A DNA stretch of 64,000 nt from Syntrophobacter sp. SbD2 (GTDB taxonomy: Bacteria; Desulfobacterota; Binatia; UBA9968): the NCBI GenBank assembly GCA_945889495.1, contig CAMDBU010000007.1, positions 1 through 64,000 on the forward strand, written 5' to 3'. The notes under the pieces were generated by a model. It did not search any database. It was not told the origin of the DNA and was given only the letters and a program-made list of their open reading frames with translations. Numbering within the stretch: position 1 is the first letter of the stretch; each line of letters starts with the position of its first letter. Position numbers and translations under genes: made by a program. Below are positions 17,761 to 26,344 of the stretch, in pieces.

Positions 17761-17821
17761 AACCACGAAAAACACGAAAGACACGAAAAAAGATTTTCCG
17801 AGTTTCGTGCCTTTCGTGGTT
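17761..17821. repeat. inverted short-period repeat AACCACGAAAAACACGAAAGACACGAAA / TTTCGTGCCTTTCGTGGTT
   Basis: Inverted arms read directly; similar element at 21303-21376. Confidence 0.8.
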
Positions 17822-17865
17822 GCATTCTCTTCTCTTCTTCTCGAAATTTGGTTAATCCATAACCC

Positions 17866-18537
17866 ATGTCAAAATCCTTCAGCGGCGAACTGCGCCAGCG
17901 TAGCGCGCGCATTTGGCGCGCCATCGACGGCCATCCGTTCTTGAGCGAATTGCATGCCGGCAGCCTGCCGATGAACCGCTTTACCAATTTCATCTTGCAG
18001 GACTATGTCTACCTGCTCGACTTCGCCCAGGTGCTCTGTCTGGGCGGCGCCAAGTCGCCCAATCTGGAGATACTCGAACTTTTCTGCCGCCACGCTTTGG
18101 GCGCGGTGGAGGTGGAGCGGAGTTTTCACGCTAGCTTCGGCAAGAGCTTGGGATTGACCCGCAAGCAGTTGGACGCGGTGCCCAAGGGGCCGCGCACCCA
18201 GGCTTACATCGATCATCTTCAATCGGTCGCCCGCGGTGGCACGCTGGCTGAATTGGTGGCGGCGGTATTGCCTTGTTATTGGATCTACGGCGAGACCGGT
18301 AAGCGCTTGTACAAAGGGCGGCCGAGCAAACCGAAAATCTATCGCGAGTGGATCGAAACCTACGCCGGCGAAGCTTTCTGGGCGCCAGTGCGCGAGCAGA
18401 TTGCGCTGCTCGACCGGCTCGCCGCCAGCGCGAGCGCGGTGGAGAAACGGCGCATGACTGAGTTGTTTATACTTAGTAGCCGCTATGAATATCTTTTCTG
18501 GGAGCAGGCCTACCGGCTGGAAAGCTGGCCGGTTTAG
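17866..18537 (+). CDS. tenA: TenA family protein (thiaminase II / aminopyrimidine aminohydrolase-like)
   Basis: HPFLSELHAGSLPMNRFTNFILQDYVYLLDFAQVL; AAVLPCYWIYGETG with catalytic-position Cys. Confidence 0.85.
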   Translation: MSKSFSGELRQRSARIWRAIDGHPFLSELHAGSLPMNRFTNFILQDYVYLLDFAQVLCLGGAKSPNLEILELFCRHALGAVEVERSFHASFGKSLGLTRKQLDAVPKGPRTQAYIDHLQSVARGGTLAELVAAVLPCYWIYGETGKRLYKGRPSKPKIYREWIETYAGEAFWAPVREQIALLDRLAASASAVEKRRMTELFILSSRYEYLFWEQAYRLESWPV

Positions 18538-18917
18538 GATTTGTTTTGATCATCCGATTGGGCGTGGCGCTGGCGCGCGGCGATCATGTGGACAATGCCG
18601 ATGGTGAGAATGCCCAACAACAAGTGGCCCGCTTGAACCAGCCAGTGATAGTCGCCGGGAAGCAGGGCCGCTTGATTGATGCCGATATAGATCGTCAACG
18701 CGCCGACCAACGTGCCTATCAGCGCCAACACCCTGCTGCCGCCGCGCGCGAACGCCTGGCCGATGGCGACGGTACACATTCCGCTCACCGCCAAGAAGCC
18801 CAGCAACATGTGCATGGACAGTAAGCTCGGCGCGGCGCCCAGCCAAATGATCAGTCCTGAGAGCAGTGCGAGAGTGCCGGCCAGGGTGACCAGCGCGGTA
18901 GCGTAACGATTTATCAT
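18534..18917 (-). CDS. small multi-helix membrane protein, hypothetical
   Basis: 127-aa ORF with four apparent transmembrane helices. Confidence 0.65.
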   Translation of the reverse strand: MINRYATALVTLAGTLALLSGLIIWLGAAPSLLSMHMLLGFLAVSGMCTVAIGQAFARGGSRVLALIGTLVGALTIYIGINQAALLPGDYHWLVQAGHLLLGILTIGIVHMIAARQRHAQSDDQNKS

Positions 18918-18930
18918 GGCGAAACTAGAT

Positions 18931-19005
18931 TCCTAAAACCCCGCAGCTTGCGGCGGGCATCGATAAATTTGGTCGTGAGCGGGGTTCAAATCCCGCTCAC
19001 GATAC
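18931..19005. repeat. degenerate copy of the ccccgc-cttgcggcggg structured repeat (lacks the middle hairpin)
   Basis: ccccgcagcttgcggcgggcatcgataaatttggtcgtgagcggggttcaaatcccgctcacgatac; compare 20264-20380. Confidence 0.6.
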
Positions 19006-19161
19006 TAAATAGACTTGCGCGCCAGCGATTACAATTAGCTACGCCGGTGATGGGCTGATTCACCCTGACAAAACTTGCCTGTAGCGCCATTGCTACGGCA
19101 TGATCCTTCCTATAGAGTATTCTTCAGTCATGTCTCGATCCTATTGGCGCGCAAGAGGTCG

Positions 19162-19230
19162 AAGACCGGGAACCCGCAGTTCTTAAGACATGACCCACGG
19201 CGAGTAATTCGCCGTACTTTCCCCGGTCTT
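19162..19230 (+). other. possible structured leader RNA upstream of 19291
   Basis: AAGACCGGG (19162-19170) pairs with CCCGGTCTT (19222-19230), enclosing ACGGCGA-gtaat-TCGCCGT (19197-19215). Confidence 0.35.
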
Positions 19231-19290
19231 GCAACCCCTCCCTCTTCCAATATCCGCGGATTTCAATCATCCGCTTGCGGAGGGAGTAAT

Positions 19291-19833
19291 ATGCATCCAA
19301 TCGTTATTGTCTTGATACCGTTAGTGTTGATCGTCGCCGGCATGGTGCTGAACAGCATCGGTCTATCCTTCGATCAACCGCCCAGCTCCGCCGAGCAGGA
19401 TCCTACCAAGCGCCTGACCATCGAACGAGACACTTTCCGCCAGTTTTTCGATCGCCAGCGCAAAACGGTCCTGACCCGACAGCAGCGCAACGGGCAGTAC
19501 TGTTGGTTGTTGCTGATCGCCACCATCGGCTCATTTATCTGGCTGTACAATTACACCGTCGATAAGACCGTGGGCTTGAACCGGATCGCCGCTTTGCAGA
19601 CTTTGGGCGCGCAAGAGGTGAAGGATCTGATTCTTTCCGTGACTCTGATCGACGGCAGCAATGTTAAGTACATCATCAAGATGCCGGCCGCCGAGCAGAA
19701 GGCCGATCCTAAGGCCAAGGAAGGCATCTCGACCGAAAAGGTTTCCTCCTGGGAGATGGAAAAGCTCACCACCGCATTGAGCATCGGCGATAACGCGTTA
19801 CCGTTAGGCATCGCGCTGAAAATTGCCAATTAA
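19291..19833 (+). CDS. membrane-anchored hypothetical protein
   Basis: Start at ATG19291 after SD ggagggag; two hydrophobic segments IVIVLIPLVLIVAGMVL and YCWLLLIATIGSFIWLY. Confidence 0.65.
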   Translation: MHPIVIVLIPLVLIVAGMVLNSIGLSFDQPPSSAEQDPTKRLTIERDTFRQFFDRQRKTVLTRQQRNGQYCWLLLIATIGSFIWLYNYTVDKTVGLNRIAALQTLGAQEVKDLILSVTLIDGSNVKYIIKMPAAEQKADPKAKEGISTEKVSSWEMEKLTTALSIGDNALPLGIALKIAN

Positions 19834-19944
19834 GTTTCTTCCCGGCGCGGTGACGGCCCGCGAAGGGCGCTTTTCAGTGATGGCGGCAGGTGCGGTTCGC
19901 CGCAGCCTTGGTGTGCGCCCGCCAAGCGCGAAGGGAGCCAGGAA

Positions 19945-20235
19945 ATGATCGAAGAAACCAAGCCCCTGTTCGTCGGCATCAAGATATCGAAAGCGTTGCA
20001 AAACGATCTCGATAGTCCGGCGCCAGGAACGAAACATTATTTCGAAGCGAGCGACAATAAGGACTATCTCCAGATTGTCGACCGGGGCGAAGATAAGTTC
20101 ATCGGCCGTTACATCAAGAGCGGCTATCCGGCGGTGGGCTTGGCCGACGTCAGCCGCAATATTTGCAGCATCGTCAAACTGATCGCCCGTGGCCGGCGCA
20201 TCGAGGAGAACGACGTGCATATTTACTCGTCGTGA
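19945..20235 (+). CDS. hypothetical protein
   Basis: 96-aa ORF, SD-like ggagccagg. Confidence 0.55.
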   Translation: MIEETKPLFVGIKISKALQNDLDSPAPGTKHYFEASDNKDYLQIVDRGEDKFIGRYIKSGYPAVGLADVSRNICSIVKLIARGRRIEENDVHIYSS

Positions 20236-20263
20236 ACGGCGACAAGATGTTGTTAAGTTTTAA

Positions 20264-20380
20264 TCTAATATTCCCCGCTGCTTGCGGCGGGCACAATTAA
20301 ATGGGGTTTCCAAAGGGGGCGAGCATCCCCTTTGGTCGCGAGCGGGGTTCATACCCCGATCGCGAAATGCCAGGTTGATT
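20264..20380. repeat. 117-bp three-hairpin dispersed repeat, copy A
   Basis: By eye 3 mismatches out of 117 versus 25418-25534; contains CCAAAGGGG-gcgagcat-CCCCTTTGG and TCGCG-ag-CGGGG-ttcata-CCCCG-a-TCGCGA. Confidence 0.9.
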
Positions 20381-20431
20381 GAACCGGAGTTCTCAGTAGC
20401 CGTTAAGCACAATATTTGAAGAGAGGTATTT

Positions 20432-20878
20432 ATGGAAGATAAGCATGTGGTGATCAGTCTGCGCGACGGCACAGTGGTGCGCCATAAGAACAAAGGCTAC
20501 GAGGGCAAGATCGAAGGCACCACGGCGATCAAAGCTTGCTTCACCCGGGGCGGCATGCTCCTGGATGCGCCCATGGCTAAGGATGCCTTTCAGTACCGGG
20601 TCGTGGTCACCGGCGAAAAGGCCCGCTGCATCGCCCCCGCCGAGGATCTAGAAATCCTCGATGCCACCAGCGGCATCGTCTGCATACGCTGCGAAAAACT
20701 TTTTAACACCAAGCCCGGCTTGGTCGGTAAACCGGGCGGGCGCTGTGCTTGTGGTAGTTGGATTTGCCCCAGCTGCCAGGGCTGTCGCGTCGACGTGCCG
20801 GGTGAAGACAAGAAGAAAGCCTGCCTCAACCAGCGCAAGCGTTTCCTGCGTAAGACTGCCGCCGCTCTTAAGAAATAG
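20432..20878 (+). CDS. hypothetical protein with Cys-rich (zinc-ribbon-like) C-terminus
   Basis: 148-aa ORF; CIRCEKLF...CACGSWICPSCQGC. Confidence 0.65.
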   Translation: MEDKHVVISLRDGTVVRHKNKGYEGKIEGTTAIKACFTRGGMLLDAPMAKDAFQYRVVVTGEKARCIAPAEDLEILDATSGIVCIRCEKLFNTKPGLVGKPGGRCACGSWICPSCQGCRVDVPGEDKKKACLNQRKRFLRKTAAALKK

Positions 20879-20911
20879 CGGGCTGACAATCTGATCGGTT
20901 GATCCGTCGGT

Positions 20912-21211
20912 CTAATTTTCCTGTTTAGCGTAATCGCAGCGAGGGCAGGTGGCGCCGACTAGCATGGGCCAATCGCAGTCCTTGCAGTTCTCCACCGGCT
21001 CGCCGAGCATGCCGCGCACCAGCGAGCCGCAACGCCGGCCGCCGCAGGGACCGGTACCGACGCCGGTGCGTTTGCCGACCTGTTCGAAGGTCTTCGCCCC
21101 GGCTTGAATCGCCTTGATCACGGCACCGCGGCGAATCTTGTTGCAGATGCAGGCCGGTTTGAAATTGTCGATGACCGCTTGTTGGCGGGCTTTTAGTTCT
21201 TGCTCGTCGAT
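20912..21211 (-). CDS. BFD-like [2Fe-2S]-binding domain protein, apparent non-ATG/GTG/TTG start
   Basis: Tracked ORF starts at GTG21121, but the same frame upstream encodes IDEQELKARQQAVIDNFKPACICNKIRRGA before VIKAIQAGAKTFEQVGKRTGVGTGPCGGRRCG, completing the CxC...Cx4C pattern; only ATC (21211) fits the SD AGGCGAGGT before the in-frame TAA at 21218-21220. Confidence 0.6.
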   Translation of the reverse strand: MDEQELKARQQAVIDNFKPACICNKIRRGAVIKAIQAGAKTFEQVGKRTGVGTGPCGGRRCGSLVRGMLGEPVENCKDCDWPMLVGATCPRCDYAKQEN

Positions 21212-21302
21212 GGCGTGTTACCTCGCCTTTGCTAGTTATAAACCGCAGCTTAGCACAAATCTCGGCGAAACTAAGCCAGTTCGCGATTCATCGGATTGGG
21301 GA

Positions 21303-21376
21303 TTAACCACGAAAAACACGAAATACACAAAAAATGAATTGCCGACTTTCGTGCCTTTCGTGTTTTTCGTGGTTAA
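21303..21376. repeat. inverted short-period repeat TTAACCACGAAAAACACG... / ...CGTGTTTTTCGTGGTTAA
   Basis: Inverted arms read directly. Confidence 0.8.
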
Positions 21377-21452
21377 ATCCGATTCCGAAACATTCCTACC
21401 GTCTGTGTTCTCTGTGCCCACTGTGGTGAGTGAATCTTCCGTTTTTAGAAAC

Positions 21453-22442
21453 CTAATGCCTACCGATAACCAGCGACGATGTCAGCGGTGCCGGTAAATC
21501 GATGCGCTCGACGCCGCTCAGTCCCGCTTGTGTCATCCAACTAGCGATCTCGGCGAAGCTGTAGCAGCGTCCGCCGTCGGTGGTAAGTAGCATGAGCAGG
21601 CTGAAGATCGCCCCCACCGGCGGCGCGGTGCGGCTGTCGTCGAGGATAGGGTCCTTGACGATCAAGCGCCCGCCGGGATTTAGATTCGCCGCCAGTTTGC
21701 CTATCAACGCGCCGTTGCACGCAAACTTCTCGCCGTGAATGATGTTCGATAACAAGATCGCGTCGAATTTCCCTGGGATCGGATCGCTGCGGTAGTCCGC
21801 TGGGTAGAGCGCAATCCGCTCGCTTAGCTTAGCGTCGGTGATGAAGCGCTCAGTTATTTTCAACGTTCCTGGCAGATCGACGATGGTGGCGCGTAGCTCT
21901 GGGAAGCGCTGGCAGAGCGTGATCGGATAGGTGGCCGGACCGGAGCCGACGTCGAGCAGGGTGGCGACATGGGACCAGTCGATAGCGCCGGCCAACACAG
22001 CGCCGTCGCCGCGCGCTTTGACCAAGAAATCCATGGCGGTGATAAATACTTCGGTCTCGCCAGTATCCGCTTGATACATGTTGGGCGGACGGGTTGGCTG
22101 GCCGGTGCGAATTGCCTCGGGAAGTTTTTCCCACGCCTTCCAGAGCATGGCGTCGAAGCCGATCATGCCGCCGACATAATGAGCTGAACTGCGCCGGAGA
22201 TGTTTGTACGCGATTTCAGTCAGAAAAAACTCTTCGCCGCGCTTGTCCAACAGCTTCATGGCGGCGAGCGCGTTCAATATCAGTTCCAAAGCCGGCTCAT
22301 TGAGTTGCAACTGGCTGCCGATGGCGGATGCCGAACGTGAATGGCTTTCGAGGGCGTCGAAGATTTTCAGTTCGACGGCGCTTTGGACGATGCGCGCTTC
22401 GACATGGCCGCTGGAGAGCGCCATCAGTTGGGAGAAGTCCAT
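21453..22442 (-). CDS. class I SAM-dependent methyltransferase (O-methyltransferase, hydroxyneurosporene/acetylserotonin-MT-like)
   Basis: Winged-helix N-terminus and LLDVGSGPATYPITLCQRFPELRATIVDLP. Confidence 0.87.
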   Translation of the reverse strand: MDFSQLMALSSGHVEARIVQSAVELKIFDALESHSRSASAIGSQLQLNEPALELILNALAAMKLLDKRGEEFFLTEIAYKHLRRSSAHYVGGMIGFDAMLWKAWEKLPEAIRTGQPTRPPNMYQADTGETEVFITAMDFLVKARGDGAVLAGAIDWSHVATLLDVGSGPATYPITLCQRFPELRATIVDLPGTLKITERFITDAKLSERIALYPADYRSDPIPGKFDAILLSNIIHGEKFACNGALIGKLAANLNPGGRLIVKDPILDDSRTAPPVGAIFSLLMLLTTDGGRCYSFAEIASWMTQAGLSGVERIDLPAPLTSSLVIGRH

Positions 22443-22454
22443 GGCGCACTGGGC

Positions 22455-23900
22455 TCAGAGTTTTTCGACGATGCGATAGCTGCGGCTTTTCGGTTTGAGC
22501 GGCGCGACGATGCCGTTTTTCATCATCAAACGAATGTCACGGTAGGCGGTGTCACGGTCGACCTCGGCGATCCGTTCGTATTCCGTGGTCGAAAAGGTCT
22601 TGCCATGGCAATAGGCGTAGGCGAGCAGGCGGCGCTGGCGCATGTTGACCTGACGGTTGGCGAACTGGTTCAACCACAACAGCGTCGCTTCGTCGTACAC
22701 CGGCGCGTTGCGCAGGGTGACCGTGAAGACAAAGCCTTCGGCGGAGAGCTCCGGCGGATGGAGGCCGTAGGTTTCCATCTCTTGATAAATCCGCGGCACG
22801 CCTTCGCCCATCTCGCGCAGAAAGCCCAGATCGGCGAGCACCCGGACGATTAATGGATTGCGAGAGAAGTGAATGCTTCTTTGCAGGCGCAATTGTTCGA
22901 GGGTCACCGGCGGCGGCGGCAGGCCGGGGCTGCGCACGCTGATATGATCGTCGAACATCCAGACTTCCACCGGCGCGCCGGCGAGCGAATAATCGCGGTG
23001 CGCCACCGCGTTGACCAGCGCTTCCTGCCAGGCGAAGGTCGGGTACTCCAAACGCTCGCGGAAAAACAGATCGTGCAGAATGGTGCGCTCGCGAATCTGT
23101 TCCTTGATCCGTCCCACCGCTTCGTCGATCAAGCGCACCAGCGGCGCTTCGAAGCGCATGCGCTTGATCACGTTGAGCGACGCGCCATGCTGGCGCTCGT
23201 TGCCGTCGTACTTGACGAAATCGATGCCGGCGCGCGGGTGCCAGCGGCTCGGGTCCTTGGCGAACAGTAACAGCGCCGCCATGTTGGGGCAGGGGATGGC
23301 GCGCGAGTTATCGAGCAGATGATAGGTTTGATTGAGCACCTGCTGGGGATCTTGACCGGGATGGAGCTTGTTGACGAATTGGGTCACCAGATCGAGATCG
23401 AGATCGTACCAAGTGGCGTTGAGGGTTTGCTGGCGTTCGTAAAAAACATTGCGCTTGGCTTCCTTGAGCGAATGGATTTGCTCGGCGGGCAGCGCCGGGG
23501 TCTCGGCGGCGACCCGGTAATAGGAGCGGCCGCCGGCGATGCGGTGGATCTCCATGCTCGAAGCGACTTCAAACTTGAGCAGCTGGAGATTACCCAGGTG
23601 AATTTTTTCACAAGCCGGCGAGAGCTGCGGGCGTAGCAAATTCTGCGGCGCCTGGAGCAGAGTCTGCAGCTCATCGCCGCTATGCGGCACGCCGGTGACG
23701 CTCTTGTCCGGCTCGACGCCGACCAGCACGGTGCCGCCGTCGGCATTGGCCATGCCGGAGAGCACGCGCACCAGTTCCCGCGCCAGTTCTTCCTCGCGTT
23801 TCTTTTGCCCGGTGCTGCGGCGATACTCGAAGGCGCTGATAAATTCGAGGAATTGGCCGCGCTCCTGTTTGAGCAGAAGTCCGATTTCGTCAGCTTGCAT
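22455..23900 (-). CDS. AlbA_2/Schlafen-type ATP-binding domain transcriptional regulator-like protein
   Basis: ANADGGTVLVGVEPDKSVTGV; FAWQEALVNAVAHRDYSLAGAPVEVWMFDDHISVRSPGLPP; GEGVPRI; C-terminal HTH. Confidence 0.82.
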   Translation of the reverse strand: MQADEIGLLLKQERGQFLEFISAFEYRRSTGQKKREEELARELVRVLSGMANADGGTVLVGVEPDKSVTGVPHSGDELQTLLQAPQNLLRPQLSPACEKIHLGNLQLLKFEVASSMEIHRIAGGRSYYRVAAETPALPAEQIHSLKEAKRNVFYERQQTLNATWYDLDLDLVTQFVNKLHPGQDPQQVLNQTYHLLDNSRAIPCPNMAALLLFAKDPSRWHPRAGIDFVKYDGNERQHGASLNVIKRMRFEAPLVRLIDEAVGRIKEQIRERTILHDLFFRERLEYPTFAWQEALVNAVAHRDYSLAGAPVEVWMFDDHISVRSPGLPPPPVTLEQLRLQRSIHFSRNPLIVRVLADLGFLREMGEGVPRIYQEMETYGLHPPELSAEGFVFTVTLRNAPVYDEATLLWLNQFANRQVNMRQRRLLAYAYCHGKTFSTTEYERIAEVDRDTAYRDIRLMMKNGIVAPLKPKSRSYRIVEKL

Positions 23901-23979
23901 GTTTCTAAACAGTAAGGAGTCAGTAGTAAGGAGTCAGGAGAAGAAGATTTCGGATCCGAATCTCCTTATTACTTACTCC

Positions 23980-25137
23980 TCACTCCTTACTTAATCCCCC
24001 AGCATTGAGTTTAACGATCTCCAAAACCATTTGCGCCGAGAGGTAGAGATCCTTCAGATCGAGCCATTCGTTGACCGTGTGGATCTCGCGCATGCCGGTG
24101 CCGAGGTTGGCCACCACCAGCCCTTTTTGATTGAGCACATTGGCGTCGCAGCCGCCGCCGGTGGCGCGGGTTTTGACATCAAGATTGAGGTTGCGCGCCG
24201 CCGCATGGACCAACTGGACGATGGGCGCGCTCTCGGGCACGTCCATGCGGTCGTAGTCGCGCTCGATCTTGGCCTCGACCCGCGCCTGGTGATGTTTGCC
24301 ATCGAGGTCTAAATAATATTTCGCCGCCGCGTCTTCCAGGCAGCGCTGCATATGTTCGGTCTGCTGTTTGAGCTTGTCCGAGTCATGGCTGCGTGCCTCG
24401 CCCTTGAGGATCACTTGATTGGGCACGATGTTGACCGCCATGCCGCCCTCGACCACGCCGATGTTGGCGGTGGTCTCATGATCGATGCGGCCGAGCTTCA
24501 TGTTGGCGATGCCCTCGGCGGCGACTTTGATGGCGTTGATGCCCTTCTCCGGGCAGACCCCGGCGTGGGCTTCTAGTCCGTGAATGCGAAACTCCATGCG
24601 GTTGGCCGCCGGCGCCTTGGTGAACAAAAAGCCCACCGAATCGCTGTCGAGCACCAGGCCGGTGCGTGCCCGCAGGCTATTGATGTCCAGGCACTTGGCG
24701 CCGATCAGACCGGCCTCTTCGCAGATGGTAAAAATCACATCGATGGCCGAGCAGGGTAGGTTGTTTTCTTTCACTACGCGCAACACTTCACAGATGATCG
24801 CCACGCCGCTCTTGTCGTCGCCGCCAAGTACCGTGGTGCCGTCGGTGCGCAGGACATCGCCGTCGAGGATCGGTTTGATGCCTTCGCCCGGCACCACCGT
24901 GTCCATGTGCGCCGAGAGCAGTAGGGCTGGAGCGTCGTTCGAATTACCGCGAAACTTGGCGATCAGATTACCGACATTGCCGCCGACCATTTCGCCGGCG
25001 TTATCGATAGACACGTCGGCGCCCAGTTCTTCGAGCTCGCGTTTGAGCCGCATGGCGACGTCATACTCGCGGCGCGACAGGCTGTCGATCTTGATTAGTT
25101 CGATGAGAAAGTTTTTCAACCGTTCTTGATTAATCAC
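23980..25137 (-). CDS. M20/M25/M40 family peptidase (PepT-like)
   Basis: Start adjusted to GTG25137 with SD ggaggag; LLLSAHMDTVVPGEG, LGGDDKSGVAIICEVL, ICEEAGLIGAK. Confidence 0.87.
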   Translation of the reverse strand: MINQERLKNFLIELIKIDSLSRREYDVAMRLKRELEELGADVSIDNAGEMVGGNVGNLIAKFRGNSNDAPALLLSAHMDTVVPGEGIKPILDGDVLRTDGTTVLGGDDKSGVAIICEVLRVVKENNLPCSAIDVIFTICEEAGLIGAKCLDINSLRARTGLVLDSDSVGFLFTKAPAANRMEFRIHGLEAHAGVCPEKGINAIKVAAEGIANMKLGRIDHETTANIGVVEGGMAVNIVPNQVILKGEARSHDSDKLKQQTEHMQRCLEDAAAKYYLDLDGKHHQARVEAKIERDYDRMDVPESAPIVQLVHAAARNLNLDVKTRATGGGCDANVLNQKGLVVANLGTGMREIHTVNEWLDLKDLYLSAQMVLEIVKLNAGGLSKE

Positions 25138-25417
25138 ACTGGACTCCTCCGCTATAGTGGCGGGGAAAGACACGCACAGATTTGTCTGGTGCCGTGCTGC
25201 CGATGCGGGTTCAATCTGCCATAGTTCGGGGACCAAAGCCAAGCCGCTAGCGAGGGATTTTACCGTAGAAGTTTCCGCGCATCAGCTGCCATCTTCGATG
25301 CGCTTGATGAGATGGGTATATAGCAGTTTGGCGATGATCGACGTCAATTGCGTGTCGCCGCCCCAACGGAAATTCGCGTCGGACTTGGGCACGGCGACAT
25401 CAAATCCAATTCTTGAA

Positions 25418-25534
25418 TCTAATATTCCCCGCTGCTTGCGGCGGGCGCAACTAAATGGGGTTTCCAAAGGGGGCGAGCATCCCCTTTGGTCGCGAGCGGG
25501 GTTCATACCCCGATCGCGAAATGCTAGGTTGATT
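25418..25534. repeat. 117-bp three-hairpin dispersed repeat, copy B
   Basis: By eye 3 mismatches out of 117 versus 20264-20380, same orientation. Confidence 0.9.
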
Positions 25535-25544
25535 CGAATCGTGC

Positions 25545-26189
25545 CTAGGCCACCTTCGCAAAACTTTCGCTCACTTCGTTCTCAAAGGCGAGCAGTTTTT
25601 TGACGCTCGGGCGCTCCAGCATGCGCTTGAAATGGGCCGTGACGTTGGGGAAATCGGCGATGCTCACTTCTAACTGGGTAGCGCGCCGGCAGCACCAAAA
25701 GAAATGCGCGTCGGGGGCGGTGAAGTGGTCGAAGAAGTAGTCACGTTCGGCGAGCATTTCGTCGGCGATCCCGAAGCTCTCGAACAGCACTTCGGTGGCG
25801 AACTTGACCACGCTGGCGGCTGAACCCTCGGTCTCGCACACTTTGGACGGGTTGTTGATCCTGCTTAGATACGGGTGAATACCGCTGGCGCACCAGGCGT
25901 GCAGCGAGATCGCCTTCAACTCATCCCAGGGATCGCTGGGCAGAAGCTTGGCGGCGGGAAAAGTGCGATGGACCCATTGATGGATGGCGACGTTCTCGGT
26001 GAGGATCTTGCCGTCGACCACCAACGCCGGCACCTTGTGCTTGGGATTGATCTTTAGGAACTCGGGCGAAAAGTTTTGCCGCTTGCGGAAATTGAGCGGC
26101 CTGGCCTCGAAGTTAGCGCCCGCTTCGGTGAGCGTGACATAGGGCGCCAGCGCGCAGGTATTGGGGGAATAATACAGAGTGATTTCCAT
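25545..26189 (-). CDS. glutathione S-transferase family protein
   Basis: LYYSPNTCALAPYVTLTEAGANFE; NPKHKVPALVVDGKILTENVAIHQWV. Confidence 0.88.
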   Translation of the reverse strand: MEITLYYSPNTCALAPYVTLTEAGANFEARPLNFRKRQNFSPEFLKINPKHKVPALVVDGKILTENVAIHQWVHRTFPAAKLLPSDPWDELKAISLHAWCASGIHPYLSRINNPSKVCETEGSAASVVKFATEVLFESFGIADEMLAERDYFFDHFTAPDAHFFWCCRRATQLEVSIADFPNVTAHFKRMLERPSVKKLLAFENEVSESFAKVA

Positions 26190-26299
26190 TGGCGTCTCCT
26201 GTGAATCGAACCCTGTGTTGTCGAGGGTGAGTGAGGTTATTGAGAAATGGCAAATGCCCGGCGGCCGCTAGACAACTGCTTACCTAGCTCTGGGTCGCC

Positions 26300-26331
26300 A
26301 GCGCCGGCTCGTCTGACCGCGAGCCGGCGCT
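26300..26331. terminator. strong hairpin downstream of the amidohydrolase gene
   Basis: AGCGCCGGCTCG-tctgaccg-CGAGCCGGCGCT, 12-bp perfect stem, no T-tract. Confidence 0.5.
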
Positions 26332-26344
26332 GCTAATCGATTGT

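Noticed and set aside
17761-17821. CRISPR-like array
   Set aside because: Repeat unit is too short, there are no regular spacers, arms are inverted, and no cas genes are present
20331-20366. tRNA gene suggested by GGGGTTCATACCCC T-arm-like motif
   Set aside because: No acceptor, D or anticodon arms in register; the motif is part of the dispersed repeat hairpin
20260-20493. Minus-strand ORF MFLWRTT...MNPARDQRGCSPPLETPFNCARRKQRGILD
   Set aside because: Its C-terminal part is the 117-bp structured repeat and recurs in the 25282..25506 ORF; translated non-coding repeat
25282-25506. Minus-strand ORF upstream of the M20 peptidase, in frame with it across a TGA
   Set aside because: N-terminal half is the repeat; the peptidase has its own GTG start with a good SD at 25137, so a Sec fusion is unlikely. 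The tail (DANFRWGGDTQLTSIIAKLLYTHLIKRIEDGS) may be a decayed gene fragment but could not be identified
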